Below, piece after piece: positions 1-9,448 of a stretch of DNA of 64,000 nucleotides. Below the pieces are notes generated by a model. That model saw only the letters and a list, made by a program, of their open reading frames with translations. It had not been told where the DNA came from and made no database searches. The stretch spans positions 124,001 through 188,000 of the forward strand of contig NZ_CP160631.1 of assembly GCF_040783975.1 (NCBI RefSeq), written 5' to 3'. The position numbers and the translations under genes are program-made. Origin of the DNA: Pantoea sp. Ep11b (lineage in GTDB: Bacteria; Pseudomonadota; Gammaproteobacteria; Enterobacterales; Enterobacteriaceae). Each line of letters begins with the position of its first letter. Within the stretch, counting starts at the first letter, position 1.

Positions 1-406
1 CAAAGTCTTCCGCAACGACCCGTGACTTCGGCGCAATCGCCGCATTGTCATGCGGGTCGGGCTGCGTGTCGCCGCCATAAAACAGCGGATCGTCCGGTAC
101 ATCGCCCTCAACCGCGCGAGCGCAGGGATCGACCAGCAGCTTCGCCGGATTAAAGCGGTGCCCCTGCGCCGGTGCCCAGGGGCCATGCACCCGATAGCCG
201 TAGCGTTGTCCGGGCTTGAGTGCCGGAATGTATCCATGCCAGATATCCCCACTGCGGCCAGGCAGGTCAAAGCGCACTTCTGCGCCCTCTTCATCAAACA
301 GGCAGAGCTCTACGCGCCCGGCGTGCTGGGAAAAGAGGGTGAAGTTAACGCCTTTGCCATCGTAACTGGCACCCAGCGGTTCGGGATCGCCGGCAGTGAT
401 GATCAT
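1..406 (-). CDS. glgX: Glycogen debranching enzyme GlgX, N-terminal part
   Basis: The minus strand encodes a protein beginning [17 protein letters not shown] and running off the window edge after about 135 residues. Visible stretches such as [36 protein letters not shown] and [14 protein letters not shown] match the N-terminal carbohydrate-binding (CBM48) part of GlgX. This isoamylase-type enzyme cleaves alpha-1,6 branches of limit dextrin during glycogen breakdown in the cytoplasm. The ATG overlaps the glgB stop in an ATGA, so it is translationally coupled to glgB in the glycogen operon. The catalytic domain lies outside the window. The start is about two residues from where the E. coli protein starts. 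Confidence 0.93.
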   Translation of the reverse strand, partial: MIITAGDPEPLGASYDGKGVNFTLFSQHAGRVELCLFDEEGAEVRFDLPGRSGDIWHGYIPALKPGQRYGYRVHGPWAPAQGHRFNPAKLLVDPCARAVEGDVPDDPLFYGGDTQPDPHDNAAIAPKSRVVAEDF

Positions 407-2586
407 TCCGCCTCCCGCACCAGCCAGACCGTTGCCAGCGGCGGCAGATTAAGGCTCAGCGACTGTGGTCGCCCGTGGCTGTGCTGCTCATCGGTATGCA
501 CCCGGTGAATGCGCACATCGCTGCCGTGATACTCATGCTGATCGGTGTTCAGCACTTCACGCCAGTAGCCAGGCTGGTTTACGCCAAGGCGATAGCCCGG
601 ACGCGGCACCGGCGTAAAGTTACTGATCACAATGATTTCGTTACCTTCACGGTCACGGCGCACAAAGGCGAAGACCGAGTGCTCCGCATCATCCACGACC
701 AGCCACTCAAAGCCTGCCGGATCGAAGTCGAGCTGATGCAGCGGCGTGTAGTGCTGATAGGTGTGGTTGAGGTCGCGCACCAGACGCTGAACACCGTGAT
801 GCCAGTTGTCATCGCCTTCCAGCAGATGCCAGTCCAGGCTGACGTCATGGTTCCATTCGCGGCCCTGCGCAAATTCGTTGCCCATAAACAGCAGTTTCTT
901 GCCGGGGAAGCCCCACATCCAGCCGTAATAGGCGCGCAGGTTGGCGAACTTCTGCCAGGCGTCGCCCGGCATCCGATCGAGAATCGAACGCTTGCCGTGC
1001 ACCACTTCGTCATGCGACAGCGGTAGCACAAAGTTTTCGGTGTAGTTGTACATCATGCCGAAGCTCATCAGGTTGTGATGGTGCTTGCGGTAGATGGGAT
1101 CGACCTGCATGTAGTCGAGGGTGTCGTGCATCCAGCCCAGATTCCATTTGAACCAGAAGCCCAGCCCGCCGCCTTCGGTGGGACGCGTCACGCCAGGGTA
1201 GTCGGTTGACTCCTCCGCCATCGTGACCGAACCGGGTGCCACGGTGCCGAGCGTGCGGTTGGTGTAGCGCAGGAATTCGATCGCCTCAAGATTCTCGCGG
1301 CCACCATACTGGTTCGGCACCCATTCGCCTTCGTTGCGGCTGTAGTCGCGATAGATCATCGACGCCACCGCATCCACGCGCAGGCCATCGATCCCAAAGC
1401 GTTCTGTCCAGTAAAGTGCATTGCCTGACAGGTAGTTGCTCACTTCCCGGCGGCCAAAGTTGTAGATCAGGGTATTCCAGTCCTGATGGAACCCTTCGCG
1501 CGGATCGCTATGCTCATAGAGCTGGGTGCCATCAAACCGCGCCAGACCAAAGTCATCGCTGGGGAAATGGCCCGGCACCCAGTCGAGCAGCACGTTCAGG
1601 CCCGCTTCGTGGGCGCTGTCGATAAAAGCGCGGAACTCATCACGGGTTCCAAAACGGCGGGTCGGCGCATACATCCCCAGCGGCTGATAGCCCCAGCTGC
1701 CGTCAAACGGATGTTCGTTGATGGGCAGCAGTTCGATATGGGTAAAGCCCATCTCTTTAACGTAGGGCACCAGCTGTTCAGCCAGCTCTTTGTAGCTCAG
1801 CCAGAAGTTGTTGTCGGTGTGACGACGCCAGGAGCCGAGGTGCACTTCATAGATGGAAATGGGCGCGTCAAAACCATTGGCGGCTTTACGCTCCTCTTTC
1901 ATCTCAACCGGCTCTGGCAGGCCGCAGATCATCGATGCGCTCTCCGGACGCATCTGCGCTTCGAACGCATAGGGGTCCGCCTTGATACGCAGTTCGCCAT
2001 TCGCATCGATAATTTCATATTTGTAGAGCTGGCCGTTGACGGCACCCGGCACAAAGAGTTCCCAGATCCCCAGCTCCTGACGCAGACGCATCGGATGACG
2101 GCGGCCATCCCAGAAGTTGAAGTCGCCGACCACCGAGACGCGACGGGCGTTGGGTGCCCAGACGCAGAAACGGGTGCCGGTGACGCCATCGATCACGTCG
2201 CCATGTGCGCCCAGTGTTTCATAAGGACGCAGATGCGTACCTTCCGCCAGCAGCCACAGGTCCATCTCCTGCAGCAGCGGGCCGAAACGATAGGCGTCGT
2301 CCACCAGGTTCTGCTGGCCGTGCCAGTTGACCGCCAGCTGATAGCGGAACGGATTTTTACGGCGTGGAATGACGCCACTGAAGAAGCCGCGCGCATCTTC
2401 ACACGCCAGCTGAGCCAGTTTGCGCCCGGTAGAGGTTTCAATGACCCAAACTTCGAGCGCTTCGGGGAGCAGCGCCCTGACTTCAAGGCCCTGCTGAGTT
2501 CGGTGCATCCCTAGTAACGAAAAAGGGTCAGCATAATTACCCGCAAACAGGGCATTGATCGCCTCGCGATCGGGAAGCTCTGACAT
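403..2586 (-). CDS. glgB: 1,4-alpha-glucan branching enzyme GlgB
   Basis: At 727 residues it is one shorter than E. coli GlgB. GlgB transfers alpha-1,4 glucan segments to alpha-1,6 linkages during glycogen synthesis. Order of domains: an N-terminal GlgB-specific region, a CBM48 module (about residues 120-205, with [20 protein letters not shown]), then the GH13 barrel. The three catalytic regions are visible: [10 protein letters not shown] carries the nucleophile Asp near residue 405, TMAEEST the acid Glu, and [11 protein letters not shown] the third Asp. The C-terminal all-beta domain ends [14 protein letters not shown]. It is the first gene of the glg operon here, followed by glgX with a 4-bp overlap. 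Nothing is truncated. Confidence 0.98.
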   Translation of the reverse strand: MSELPDREAINALFAGNYADPFSLLGMHRTQQGLEVRALLPEALEVWVIETSTGRKLAQLACEDARGFFSGVIPRRKNPFRYQLAVNWHGQQNLVDDAYRFGPLLQEMDLWLLAEGTHLRPYETLGAHGDVIDGVTGTRFCVWAPNARRVSVVGDFNFWDGRRHPMRLRQELGIWELFVPGAVNGQLYKYEIIDANGELRIKADPYAFEAQMRPESASMICGLPEPVEMKEERKAANGFDAPISIYEVHLGSWRRHTDNNFWLSYKELAEQLVPYVKEMGFTHIELLPINEHPFDGSWGYQPLGMYAPTRRFGTRDEFRAFIDSAHEAGLNVLLDWVPGHFPSDDFGLARFDGTQLYEHSDPREGFHQDWNTLIYNFGRREVSNYLSGNALYWTERFGIDGLRVDAVASMIYRDYSRNEGEWVPNQYGGRENLEAIEFLRYTNRTLGTVAPGSVTMAEESTDYPGVTRPTEGGGLGFWFKWNLGWMHDTLDYMQVDPIYRKHHHNLMSFGMMYNYTENFVLPLSHDEVVHGKRSILDRMPGDAWQKFANLRAYYGWMWGFPGKKLLFMGNEFAQGREWNHDVSLDWHLLEGDDNWHHGVQRLVRDLNHTYQHYTPLHQLDFDPAGFEWLVVDDAEHSVFAFVRRDREGNEIIVISNFTPVPRPGYRLGVNQPGYWREVLNTDQHEYHGSDVRIHRVHTDEQHSHGRPQSLSLNLPPLATVWLVREAE

Positions 2587-2942
2587 GACTTTCTTCCTGT
2601 GATAATTGGCAGCCGAAATGAACGCAACATAGCCTGTGGCGCTTCATCTGCGCTGCTCTTCATTGAGCCATACGTACGACGGCAAAAGGAGTCAGGCCAT
2701 TCCATGGAAAAGGGTTTTGCCGTGTACCACAACATTTAGTCCAAAAAGCAAAAGCGTTACCTGTGGCACATCATGGTTAAATCATAGCTTGGTCCCGGCA
2801 GTTGCCATGGACTTAAGCAAAATATTCTTTGTCGATCGGCAAAAAACGGAAGCCGATCACTGAGTAAGCGAAACGGCAGGTTATTTCGCATACGGTAAAG
2901 ACAAAAAAGGCCGGATAAATCCGGCCCTTGAAGAAATTTAAC
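2587..2942. other. Intergenic region between asd and glgB
   Basis: This 356-bp gap lies between two minus-strand genes. Its high-coordinate half should hold the 3' end of the asd transcript, including the hairpin at 2903-2927. The half next to glgB should hold the glg operon promoter and leader. No convincing ORF or RNA gene was seen, and no specific operator could be assigned by eye. Confidence 0.6.
2903..2927 (-). terminator. Rho-independent terminator of asd
   Basis: On the minus strand a 7-bp GGCCGGA/TCCGGCC stem with a four-base loop is followed directly by six T residues. It lies 16 bp past the asd stop codon. This is the classic form of an intrinsic terminator. Confidence 0.9.
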
Positions 2943-4052
2943 TCAGTCGATTAACAACCGCAGCATACGACGTAACGGTTCGGCTGCGCCCCACAACAGC
3001 TGGTCGCCCACCGTGAAGGCGGAGAGATATTCCGGCCCCATATTCAGTTTGCGCAAGCGGCCAACCGGCGTGGTCAGCGTGCCGGTGACGGCGGCGGGTG
3101 TCAGCTCACGCATGGTCAGCTCACGGTCATTCGGCACTACTTTGACCCACTCATTGTGTGACGCCAGCAGCTGTTCAATTTCCGCCAGCGGCAGGTCACG
3201 TTTCAGTTTCAGCGTGAAGGCCTGGCTGTGGCAGCGCAGCGCGCCGACGCGCACGCATAATCCGTCAACCGGGATGATGTCGGTGGTGGCGAGGATCTTG
3301 TTAGTCTCCGCCTGACCTTTCCACTCTTCGCGGCTCTGGCCATTCTCCAGCTGTTTGTCGATCCACGGGATCAGGCTGCCAGCCAGCGGCACACCGAAGT
3401 TATCGGTCGGCAGCGTGCCGGAACGGGTGAAGTCGGTGACGCTACGCTCGATATCAAGAATGGCGGAAGCCGGATTTTGCAGCGCAGGCGCAACGTGGTC
3501 GTGCAGCATGCCCATCTGGGTCAGCAGTTCGCGCATGTGGCGCGCGCCGCCGCCAGAAGCGGCCTGATAGGTGGCGACCGAGGCCCACTCCACCAGGTTA
3601 TGCGCAAACAGGCCACCCAGCGACATCAGCATCAGGCTGACGGTGCAGTTCCCGCCGACAAAGGTCCTGATGCCCTGGTCGATGCCCTGGCGGATCACAG
3701 CATGGTTGACCGGGTCCAGGATGATAATAGCGTCTTCTTTCATGCGCAGCGTGGAGGCCGCATCAATCCAGTAGCCCTGCCAGCCGCTTTCGCGCAGTTT
3801 TGGGTAAACGTCGCTGGTGTAGTCGCCGCCCTGGCAGGTAATAATGATATCCAGTGCACGCAGTGCCTCGATATCAAATGCATCCTGCAGGGTGCCCTGC
3901 TGCTTACCGGCAAAGGCGGGAGCCGCCTGACCGTGCTGCGACGTTGAGAAGAAGACCGGATTGATTGCATCAAAATCGCGCTCTTCGCTCATGCGGGACA
4001 TCAGCACAGAGCCGACCATACCGCGCCAACCAACAAAACCTACATTCTTCAT
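2943..4052 (-). CDS. asd: Aspartate-semialdehyde dehydrogenase Asd
   Basis: At 369 residues it is close to E. coli Asd (367). It makes L-aspartate semialdehyde from aspartyl phosphate with NADPH, the branch point to lysine, diaminopimelate, threonine and methionine. The N-terminal NADP-binding motif is [13 protein letters not shown]. The catalytic cysteine is in GGNCTVSL (Cys136). The dimerisation and substrate part contains [16 protein letters not shown] with the conserved His. It is a single-gene unit with its own terminator, divergent from yhgN, in the E. coli arrangement glgB-asd-yhgN. Confidence 0.98.
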   Translation of the reverse strand: MKNVGFVGWRGMVGSVLMSRMSEERDFDAINPVFFSTSQHGQAAPAFAGKQQGTLQDAFDIEALRALDIIITCQGGDYTSDVYPKLRESGWQGYWIDAASTLRMKEDAIIILDPVNHAVIRQGIDQGIRTFVGGNCTVSLMLMSLGGLFAHNLVEWASVATYQAASGGGARHMRELLTQMGMLHDHVAPALQNPASAILDIERSVTDFTRSGTLPTDNFGVPLAGSLIPWIDKQLENGQSREEWKGQAETNKILATTDIIPVDGLCVRVGALRCHSQAFTLKLKRDLPLAEIEQLLASHNEWVKVVPNDRELTMRELTPAAVTGTLTTPVGRLRKLNMGPEYLSAFTVGDQLLWGAAEPLRRMLRLLID

Positions 4053-4271
4053 GTCGTGTCCGTCTCAGGCAGTTTTACACCTGCTTTTCATTTCAGAGGA
4101 GAGAGCGGCATGCTATTTTCACGCCGCTCTGCGTAATAATAAGAGTTACCTGTCTCTGCTCACTCTACAAAATGCAGAGCGGGTAGCAAGTGAATTAATT
4201 CGATTACGCTAACTTTTTCAGCAGTGTAACTAATAACCCCGCTTTTTCGCGAACAACTGGGTGCCAGACCG

Positions 4272-4865
4272 ATGACTGAAATGATTTCAGCGACAATATT
4301 ATTGTTGTTAATTATGGATCCGCTGGGCAATCTGCCGATTTTTATGTCGGTTTTAAAGCATCTGGAGCCGAAACGGCGGCGAGTAGTGCTGATCCGCGAA
4401 ATGCTGATCGCCCTGATTATCATGCTGCTGTTCCTGTTTACCGGTGAACGCATCCTGGCGTTTCTGAATCTGCGCACCGAAACGGTGTCGATTTCCGGCG
4501 GCATCATCCTGTTTCTGATCGCCATCAAGATGATTTTCCCCTCGGCCGAAAGCAGCAGTTCTGGCTTACCGGCGGGTGAAGAGCCTTTCCTGGTGCCGCT
4601 GGCGATTCCGCTGGTCGCCGGGCCGTCGCTGCTGGCAACGCTGATGCTGCTGTCGCATCAGTATCCGAATCAGATGTCGCATCTGGTGGGCGCGCTGCTA
4701 ATCGCCTGGGGCGTAACGGTCGCTATTCTGCTGATGTCAGGTCTGTTCCTGCGTCTGCTGGGCGATAAGGGTGTGAATGCGCTGGAACGTCTGATGGGCT
4801 TGATACTGATTATGCTGGCAACCCAGATGTTCCTGGACGGCATCCGGGCCTATCTGAAGTTATAA
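4272..4865 (+). CDS. yhgN: MarC-family inner-membrane protein YhgN
   Basis: The 197 residues match the length of E. coli YhgN. The sequence is strongly hydrophobic with about six membrane segments and carries the MarC/UPF0056 signature LLLLIMDPLGNLPIF near the N terminus, plus PLAIPLVAGPSLLATLM in the middle. MarC-family proteins are integral inner-membrane proteins. Their substrate is not established, although some were proposed as amino-acid or drug exporters. The gene is divergent from asd across about 220 bp, as in E. coli. Confidence 0.93.
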   Translation: MTEMISATILLLLIMDPLGNLPIFMSVLKHLEPKRRRVVLIREMLIALIIMLLFLFTGERILAFLNLRTETVSISGGIILFLIAIKMIFPSAESSSSGLPAGEEPFLVPLAIPLVAGPSLLATLMLLSHQYPNQMSHLVGALLIAWGVTVAILLMSGLFLRLLGDKGVNALERLMGLILIMLATQMFLDGIRAYLKL

Positions 4866-4988
4866 GAGCACCTTTGTCCTTTTGAACTGACAAGCATGCA
4901 GCCACATCAATTCAGCCTGTTTATCACAAAGTTACGACATTGAAATGAACAATAATATTAATGTAATGTTGTAAAAAAGGAGATTGCT

Positions 4989-5570
4989 ATGGCGGGTAGT
5001 ATCGAAAATTATGCCGGGACAGGCGTCTTTATTATCGTTGAGCGGCTTTATAGCAGGGATGCACCGAACTGGCACGGTGTTGGCGCCTCCATGATGCAGA
5101 TTCACAAAATGGTTTACCAACTTTATCATAAACAAGATGTTTATCTGGAAGGCGCAAAGATCGAACCCGACAGCGCGACGGTCTGGCAGCGTTTAAAAAT
5201 CCTGTTTGGCGCGGATTTGGTACAGAAAAATGCAGCCGATAGCAGTACCTGCTTTTCTCTCGATTATGCAGGTTCCCGCTTTGTCACTACGCCTTTCTCA
5301 GGCGTCAACTCAAAAAAAATCCCGGAATTTTTGACCAGAGAATATACCCTGCCTGGCCGAAACGTGCTGGCCTTTGGCAGCGATCCCTTCCCGCATGTCG
5401 GCCTTTATGGCCGTGCAGATGCACGCTTTGTGATGGCGGAGGGCGGTAAAGGTGACCCGACCGCCGCCGCGAAATACGATGCAAAAAGTAAACAGCTGGT
5501 GATGGTGGACCCCGGAAAAGAGCTGCCGCAGCTGATGCAGCGGCTGAAAACCCGGAGGGAAATGCAATGA
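4989..5570 (+). CDS. Unrecognised 193-aa protein, first gene of a coupled three-gene unit
   Basis: I do not recognise this family. The protein is soluble-looking, with no signal peptide or membrane segment. It begins MAGSIENYAGTGVFIIVERL and includes NWHGVGASMMQIHKMVYQLY and a basic end KTRREMQ. AAGGAG lies a few bases upstream of the ATG (positions 4977-4982), a good ribosome-binding site. The stop overlaps the start of the next gene (ATGA at 5567-5570), so translation is coupled to two membrane-protein genes. The preceding 120 bp is AT-rich and likely holds the promoter. E. coli has no such unit between yhgN and gntU, so it looks accessory. An effector or immunity role is conceivable but unsupported. 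Confidence 0.75.
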   Translation: MAGSIENYAGTGVFIIVERLYSRDAPNWHGVGASMMQIHKMVYQLYHKQDVYLEGAKIEPDSATVWQRLKILFGADLVQKNAADSSTCFSLDYAGSRFVTTPFSGVNSKKIPEFLTREYTLPGRNVLAFGSDPFPHVGLYGRADARFVMAEGGKGDPTAAAKYDAKSKQLVMVDPGKELPQLMQRLKTRREMQ

Positions 5571-5992
5571 GGTTGTTATTACCCTTTTTCTTTGGCGCGC
5601 TCTATCTGATAACAGGTTATCTCTCCCTTCAGGAAGTCCTGGAGTATGCCAGCAGCGGCCATTCAGGGGTGATCACAGATATGCGCAGTTATCTGGTTGC
5701 CCCGCTACTCTGCGCGTTACTCTGGCTACTGGTTTATCTGGTAGCCTGGTGGGGTTTCAGAAAAATTGCCACCCTGTCCGTGGCTAAAGAAACAACCTTT
5801 CAGTCGCTATTTTTTCTGGCAAATATACTCTGTTTAGCTGGCCTGACCGTTTTATCCGTCCCGGGCCAGAAAGCGGCGTTAAATGACGTGCAACTGATGC
5901 AAGTTGACGTCACTGATTTTGCCTGGATTTACTTGCTTGCCGCCGCCATCACGCTGGTTTTTTTTGCTCTGATAAGAAGAAAATGGGCATGA
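5567..5992 (+). CDS. Unrecognised four-span membrane protein, 141 aa
   Basis: No family is recognised. Four hydrophobic segments are visible: about residues 3-22, 43-64, 78-97 and 116-135. The loops are short and a basic RRKWA tail suggests a cytoplasmic C terminus. The start codon overlaps the upstream stop and its own stop overlaps the downstream ATG, so it sits in a tightly coupled operon with the 193-aa protein and the DUF805-like protein. Co-translation suggests the three products act together, possibly as a small membrane complex. Confidence 0.75.
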   Translation: MRLLLPFFFGALYLITGYLSLQEVLEYASSGHSGVITDMRSYLVAPLLCALLWLLVYLVAWWGFRKIATLSVAKETTFQSLFFLANILCLAGLTVLSVPGQKAALNDVQLMQVDVTDFAWIYLLAAAITLVFFALIRRKWA

Positions 5993-6297
5993 ACAGTCTG
6001 CCGCAGATGATCAAAAGCTGTCTGCTGCGCACGTTTAACTATGAAGGGCGTGAAGAAAGGACGAGCTATTTTATTTTCCTGCTGTTTCAGCTGGTCTGGT
6101 TCTGCAGTTATCTGCAATGGTTTACCGGGCCAGAGCATGAAATAGGCTTAATCGCGCTGCTGCTGTTTATTTTGCCTCTATTTTCCTGCGGGGTGAGAAG
6201 AATAAATGACGCTGGCTATTCACGCGGCGTCATTGTCCTTTTGGTAGTAGCACCTTATCTGCTGTTCCCTTTTTTAATCTTCCCCCGCTCGCGGTAA
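5989..6297 (+). CDS. DUF805-family inner-membrane protein
   Basis: The protein is about 102 residues. The pattern FNYEGREERTSYFIFLLFQL followed by CGVRRINDAGYSRG is typical of DUF805 (E. coli YhaH/YhaI type), in which an aromatic, Gly-Arg-rich motif precedes the first membrane span and an R-R-x-x-D-x-G motif lies between later spans. The function of DUF805 proteins is unknown. Two starts are possible: ATG at 5983 and ATG at 5989. I prefer 5989 because it repeats the ATGA overlap used by the preceding gene pair. It is the last gene of the unit and converges on gntU. Confidence 0.75.
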   Translation: MNSLPQMIKSCLLRTFNYEGREERTSYFIFLLFQLVWFCSYLQWFTGPEHEIGLIALLLFILPLFSCGVRRINDAGYSRGVIVLLVVAPYLLFPFLIFPRSR

Positions 6298-6301
6298 AGA
6301 A

Positions 6302-6325
6302 CCTGACGGGCAGATAGCCCGTCAG
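6302..6325. terminator. Hairpin between the DUF805 gene and gntU
   Basis: An inverted repeat CTGACGGGC/GCCCGTCAG with a short loop sits between two convergent genes. No long T tract follows on either strand. It may still act as a weak bidirectional terminator or an mRNA 3'-end stabiliser. Confidence 0.5.
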
Positions 6326-6330
6326 ACTGG

Positions 6331-7671
6331 TCAGGAAAGCAATTCAAAAGCAATCATCCCGATGACCGCCCCCACAGTGCCGAGAATGGTCTCCATCAGC
6401 GTCCAGGTCTTCAGCGTTTCCGCTTCGCTGGCCCCGGTAAAGCGGCCAAAGAGCCAGAAACCGGCATCGTTGACGTGGCTGATAATGATAGATCCCCCGC
6501 CGATACAGATCGACAGCGCCGCCAGCTGGGCACCGCTGTAGTGCAGCGGTTCAATCACCGGCATGATCAGCCCGACCGTGGTCAGACAGGCGACCGTCGC
6601 CGATCCCTGAATAACCCGCACCGCACCCGACAGGATAAAGCAGGCCAGCGCGATCGGCAGGCCCGCGCCGGTCAGCGCATTGCCCAGTACCGGACCCACG
6701 CCAGAGTCCACCAGCACCTGCTTAAACACACCGCCTGCTCCAATCACCAGCAGGATAATCCCGGCGGGCTGCAGTGCACTGCCGCATACCTGCATCACCC
6801 GCTCTTTATCCATGCCCTGACGATAGGCCAGGCCATAGATCGCCACCAGCAGCGCCAGCAGAATAGCGGTGAAAGGATGGCCGATAAATTCCAGCCACTC
6901 ATACAGCGTGGTGCCTTCGGTCGTGAAGCGTGCGCCAATGGTTTTCAGCCCCACCAGCACCAGCGGGAACAGAATCAGTGAGAGGCTGAAGCCAAACGAC
7001 GGCAGCTTGCTCTCATCAACATCGGGTTGATGATCTTCCGGCGGCGCGCTGAAGGTGACATGTTTGCCGATGAAGTTGCCAAACAGCGGCCCGGCAATCA
7101 GCATACCGGGGATAGCTGCGCAGAGCCCCAGCAGGATCATCCAGCCAAAGTCCGCGTGCATCTGTGATGCCAGCAGCATCGGGGCCGGTCCGGGCAACAG
7201 AAACGCCGCCGCAGCCGCCACACCGGCAAACAGTGGGATGACCAGCTTCACCAGATTGCCCCCCGTGCGCCGCGCCACCGCAAACGCGATGCTGATCAGC
7301 AGCACGACGGCCACCTCAAAGAAGAGCGGCAGCGCGCAGATCAATCCGGCAATGCCCATCGCATAGTGCGCACGGCTCTGCCCAAAGGTTTTCAGCATCC
7401 GGATAGCGATCTGATCCACCGCGCCGGTTTCATGCAGGATTTTGCCGAACATCGCACCCAGCGCCACCACGATAGCAAGGAAGCCGAGCGTGCCGCCCAT
7501 CCCCTTCTGCATGGTTTCAGCAATTTTATTGAGGGGCATGCCGGAGAACAGCCCGGCACCGATGGAGACTAACATCAGCGCGACAAAGGCGTGCATACGC
7601 GCCTTCATCACCAGAAAAAGCAGCAGCAGGACAGAGCCTGCTGCGGTCAGAACAAGTGTTGCGGTATTCAT
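6331..7671 (-). CDS. gntU: Low-affinity gluconate transporter GntU
   Basis: At 446 residues it equals E. coli GntU. It is a GntP-family gluconate:H+ symporter of the inner membrane with about 12-14 hydrophobic spans throughout, beginning MNTATLVLTAAGSVLLLLFL. The typical GntP-family stretches LPLFFEVAVVLL and GGGSIIISHVNDAGFWLF are present. It starts 2 bp after the gntK stop, so gntK and gntU form one transcript. The GntR operator upstream of gntK should control both. Confidence 0.96.
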   Translation of the reverse strand: MNTATLVLTAAGSVLLLLFLVMKARMHAFVALMLVSIGAGLFSGMPLNKIAETMQKGMGGTLGFLAIVVALGAMFGKILHETGAVDQIAIRMLKTFGQSRAHYAMGIAGLICALPLFFEVAVVLLISIAFAVARRTGGNLVKLVIPLFAGVAAAAAFLLPGPAPMLLASQMHADFGWMILLGLCAAIPGMLIAGPLFGNFIGKHVTFSAPPEDHQPDVDESKLPSFGFSLSLILFPLVLVGLKTIGARFTTEGTTLYEWLEFIGHPFTAILLALLVAIYGLAYRQGMDKERVMQVCGSALQPAGIILLVIGAGGVFKQVLVDSGVGPVLGNALTGAGLPIALACFILSGAVRVIQGSATVACLTTVGLIMPVIEPLHYSGAQLAALSICIGGGSIIISHVNDAGFWLFGRFTGASEAETLKTWTLMETILGTVGAVIGMIAFELLS

Positions 7672-7673
7672 CT

Positions 7674-8210
7674 CTAACCCTGGCTGATTGCGTCCCGGAT
7701 CGTCGCAACTGTCGCCGCCACAACCTCGTCCAGTGAATGGGTGATATCCACGACCAGCACATCCTGCTCGTCGCTGCCCGGCTCTTCCAGCGTGGCAAAC
7801 TGCGTCACCAGCATCTGCGGCTTAAAGAAGTGGCCCTTACGCGCTTTCAGACGGGCTTCGATGGTGTCGAAATCGCCTTTCAGGTAGATGAAACGCAGGT
7901 TGTCATTTCCCTGACGCAGAATGTCGCGATAACTCTTCTTCAGGGCTGAACAGACAATCACGGAGATCGCCTGAGTACGCTGCATCGCAAAAGCGGCATC
8001 GTTCAGCGCCTGCAGCCACGGCTGGCGATCATTGTCATCCAGCGGATGACCATCGGCCATCTTCATGATGTTGGCGCGGGGATGGAGAAAATCACCGTCA
8101 AGAAAGGCTGTGTTCAGCTGGTGAGAAACCTGGTTGGCGACGGCAGACTTTCCGCTGCCTGAAACGCCCATCAGGATAAAAACGTGATGCGACGGGGATT
8201 GCGTAGTCAT
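7674..8210 (-). CDS. gntK: Thermoresistant gluconokinase GntK
   Basis: The 178-residue cytoplasmic kinase phosphorylates gluconate to 6-phosphogluconate, feeding the Entner-Doudoroff and pentose phosphate pathways. A P-loop GVSGSGKS lies at residues 15-22, followed by the family motif FLDGDFLHPRANIMKMADGH that contacts substrate, and later CSALKKSYRDILR. E. coli GntK has 175 residues. It is the first gene of the gntKU operon, with a GntR operator about 30-45 bp upstream of the start codon. Confidence 0.97.
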   Translation of the reverse strand: MTTQSPSHHVFILMGVSGSGKSAVANQVSHQLNTAFLDGDFLHPRANIMKMADGHPLDDNDRQPWLQALNDAAFAMQRTQAISVIVCSALKKSYRDILRQGNDNLRFIYLKGDFDTIEARLKARKGHFFKPQMLVTQFATLEEPGSDEQDVLVVDITHSLDEVVAATVATIRDAISQG

Positions 8211-8240
8211 TTTTCTGCTCCGGCAGGTGAGAATTTGCCA

Positions 8241-8256
8241 ATGTTACCGATAACAA
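8241..8256. promoter_or_regulatory. GntR operator upstream of gntKU
   Basis: The sequence ATGTTACCGATAACAA contains the dyad TGTTA-CCGA-TAACA. This matches what I recall of the E. coli GntR operator, ATGTTACC followed by a purine-rich centre and TAACAT. It lies between gntR and gntK, 31-46 bp before the gntK start, where repressor binding would block the gntKU promoter. Gluconate should release it. Confidence 0.85.
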
Positions 8257-8350
8257 TGTCATTTCTCATTCTCCTGGCCGCTTAACAGCCTGGCAACCTT
8301 TTTACCGGGAAAAGCGTGAAAGTGTGAGCTGACTCATAAAAACATCACAA

Positions 8351-9346
8351 TCAGATGCTGCCACCTTCACTGATCTCAAAGCCGACATCGCGCAGCCGGT
8401 TATCGCTGCTCTCACCGGCGATCCGCGCCAGCAGCAGCGCCGCCGCTTCGCGCCCCATCCGGTCGCGCGGCGTCAGCACGGTGGCGAGCTGAGGCGTCAC
8501 GACCTGACTGATATCATGGCCGTGAAAGCCGGCAATCGCCATCTGTGAAGGCACCTGTAATCCCTGACGCTGGCACTCAAACATCGCGCCGACCGCCAGG
8601 TCGTCATTGGTACAGAACAGGCTGTCCGTTTCAGGATAGAGACGCTGCGCCTCTCGCAGCAGATCGCCACCGGCACTGAAGGAGGAGGCATCCTCCATCA
8701 TCACGCTGCGTGGCGTCAGTCCCGCTTCGCGCATCGCGATTTCATATCCGCGCTGCTTCTGCAGCGTACGTTCATCCAGACGCGCGCCGAGGTAGACCGT
8801 GTAGCGATGACCTTTGCCGAGGATGGCCCGCGTCATCTGCCGCGCGGCCTCGACGTTGTCAAAGCCCACGGCCATATCCAGACAGGGCGTCACGCTGTCC
8901 ATCACCTCAATCACCGGAATCCCGGCCACCTCCAGCATCCGCAGCGTGCCCGGCGTATGGGTACGTTCGGTGAGGATGACGCCATCAATGTTCCAGCCCA
9001 GCAGCGAGCGCAGCTGCAGCTCCTCCTTTTGCGGGTTGTAGCCAAAGTGGGCGACCAGGGTCTGATAGTTGGCTTCGTCAGTGACGGCTTCGATGCCGCG
9101 CAGCACGTCGGCAAACACCTGGTTGGTGAGAGAGGGCAGCAGCACGCCGATGGCGCGGCTGGTGGCGTTAGAAAGCATATCGGGGGCGCGATTGGGGATG
9201 TAGCCCAGCTCATCCAGCGCCACCGCGATCTTATCCCGCAGGGCAACGGAGACCTGCTCAGGATTGCGCAGGTAGCGGCTGACGGTCATTTTTGTAATGC
9301 CGACGCGATCGGCAACGTCCTGTAATACCGGTCTTTTCTTCTTCAT
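8351..9346 (-). CDS. gntR: Gluconate repressor GntR (LacI family)
   Basis: The 331-residue protein is the same length as E. coli GntR. An N-terminal helix-turn-helix (about residues 8-33, LQDVADRVGITKMTVSRYLR) is followed by a periplasmic-binding-protein-like effector domain with IGVLLPSLTNQVFADVLRGI and a C-terminal VTPQLATVLTPRDRMGREAA stretch. It represses gluconate uptake and phosphorylation genes until gluconate binds. It lies upstream of gntK on the same strand, separated by 140 bp that include the operator. Confidence 0.97.
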   Translation of the reverse strand: MKKKRPVLQDVADRVGITKMTVSRYLRNPEQVSVALRDKIAVALDELGYIPNRAPDMLSNATSRAIGVLLPSLTNQVFADVLRGIEAVTDEANYQTLVAHFGYNPQKEELQLRSLLGWNIDGVILTERTHTPGTLRMLEVAGIPVIEVMDSVTPCLDMAVGFDNVEAARQMTRAILGKGHRYTVYLGARLDERTLQKQRGYEIAMREAGLTPRSVMMEDASSFSAGGDLLREAQRLYPETDSLFCTNDDLAVGAMFECQRQGLQVPSQMAIAGFHGHDISQVVTPQLATVLTPRDRMGREAAALLLARIAGESSDNRLRDVGFEISEGGSI

Positions 9347-9419
9347 CGTAGCGCCTGAGATCGCCCTGAAAGCTAAAGTACGATGAGTCTATCACTTTTT
9401 TGTCACAACATTGCCAACC

Positions 9420-9439
9420 GGGCGCGACAAGGCGCGCCC
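9420..9439 (-). terminator. Hairpin after yhhW
   Basis: A GGGCGCG/CGCGCCC stem with a six-base loop lies 10 bp past the yhhW stop on the minus strand. No T run follows directly, so termination strength is uncertain. It separates yhhW from gntR. Confidence 0.5.
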
Positions 9440-9448
9440 GTCATCGGC

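Noticed and set aside
1486..2514. 342-codon plus-strand frame opposite glgB
   Set aside because: It is the complement of the glgB coding frame; composition and lack of a start site argue against a gene.
4989..6297. Three-gene unit as a type VI effector-immunity cassette
   Set aside because: No toxin motif, no Hcp/VgrG/PAAR or Rhs context, and no duplicate immunity genes. Nothing in the sequence supports it.
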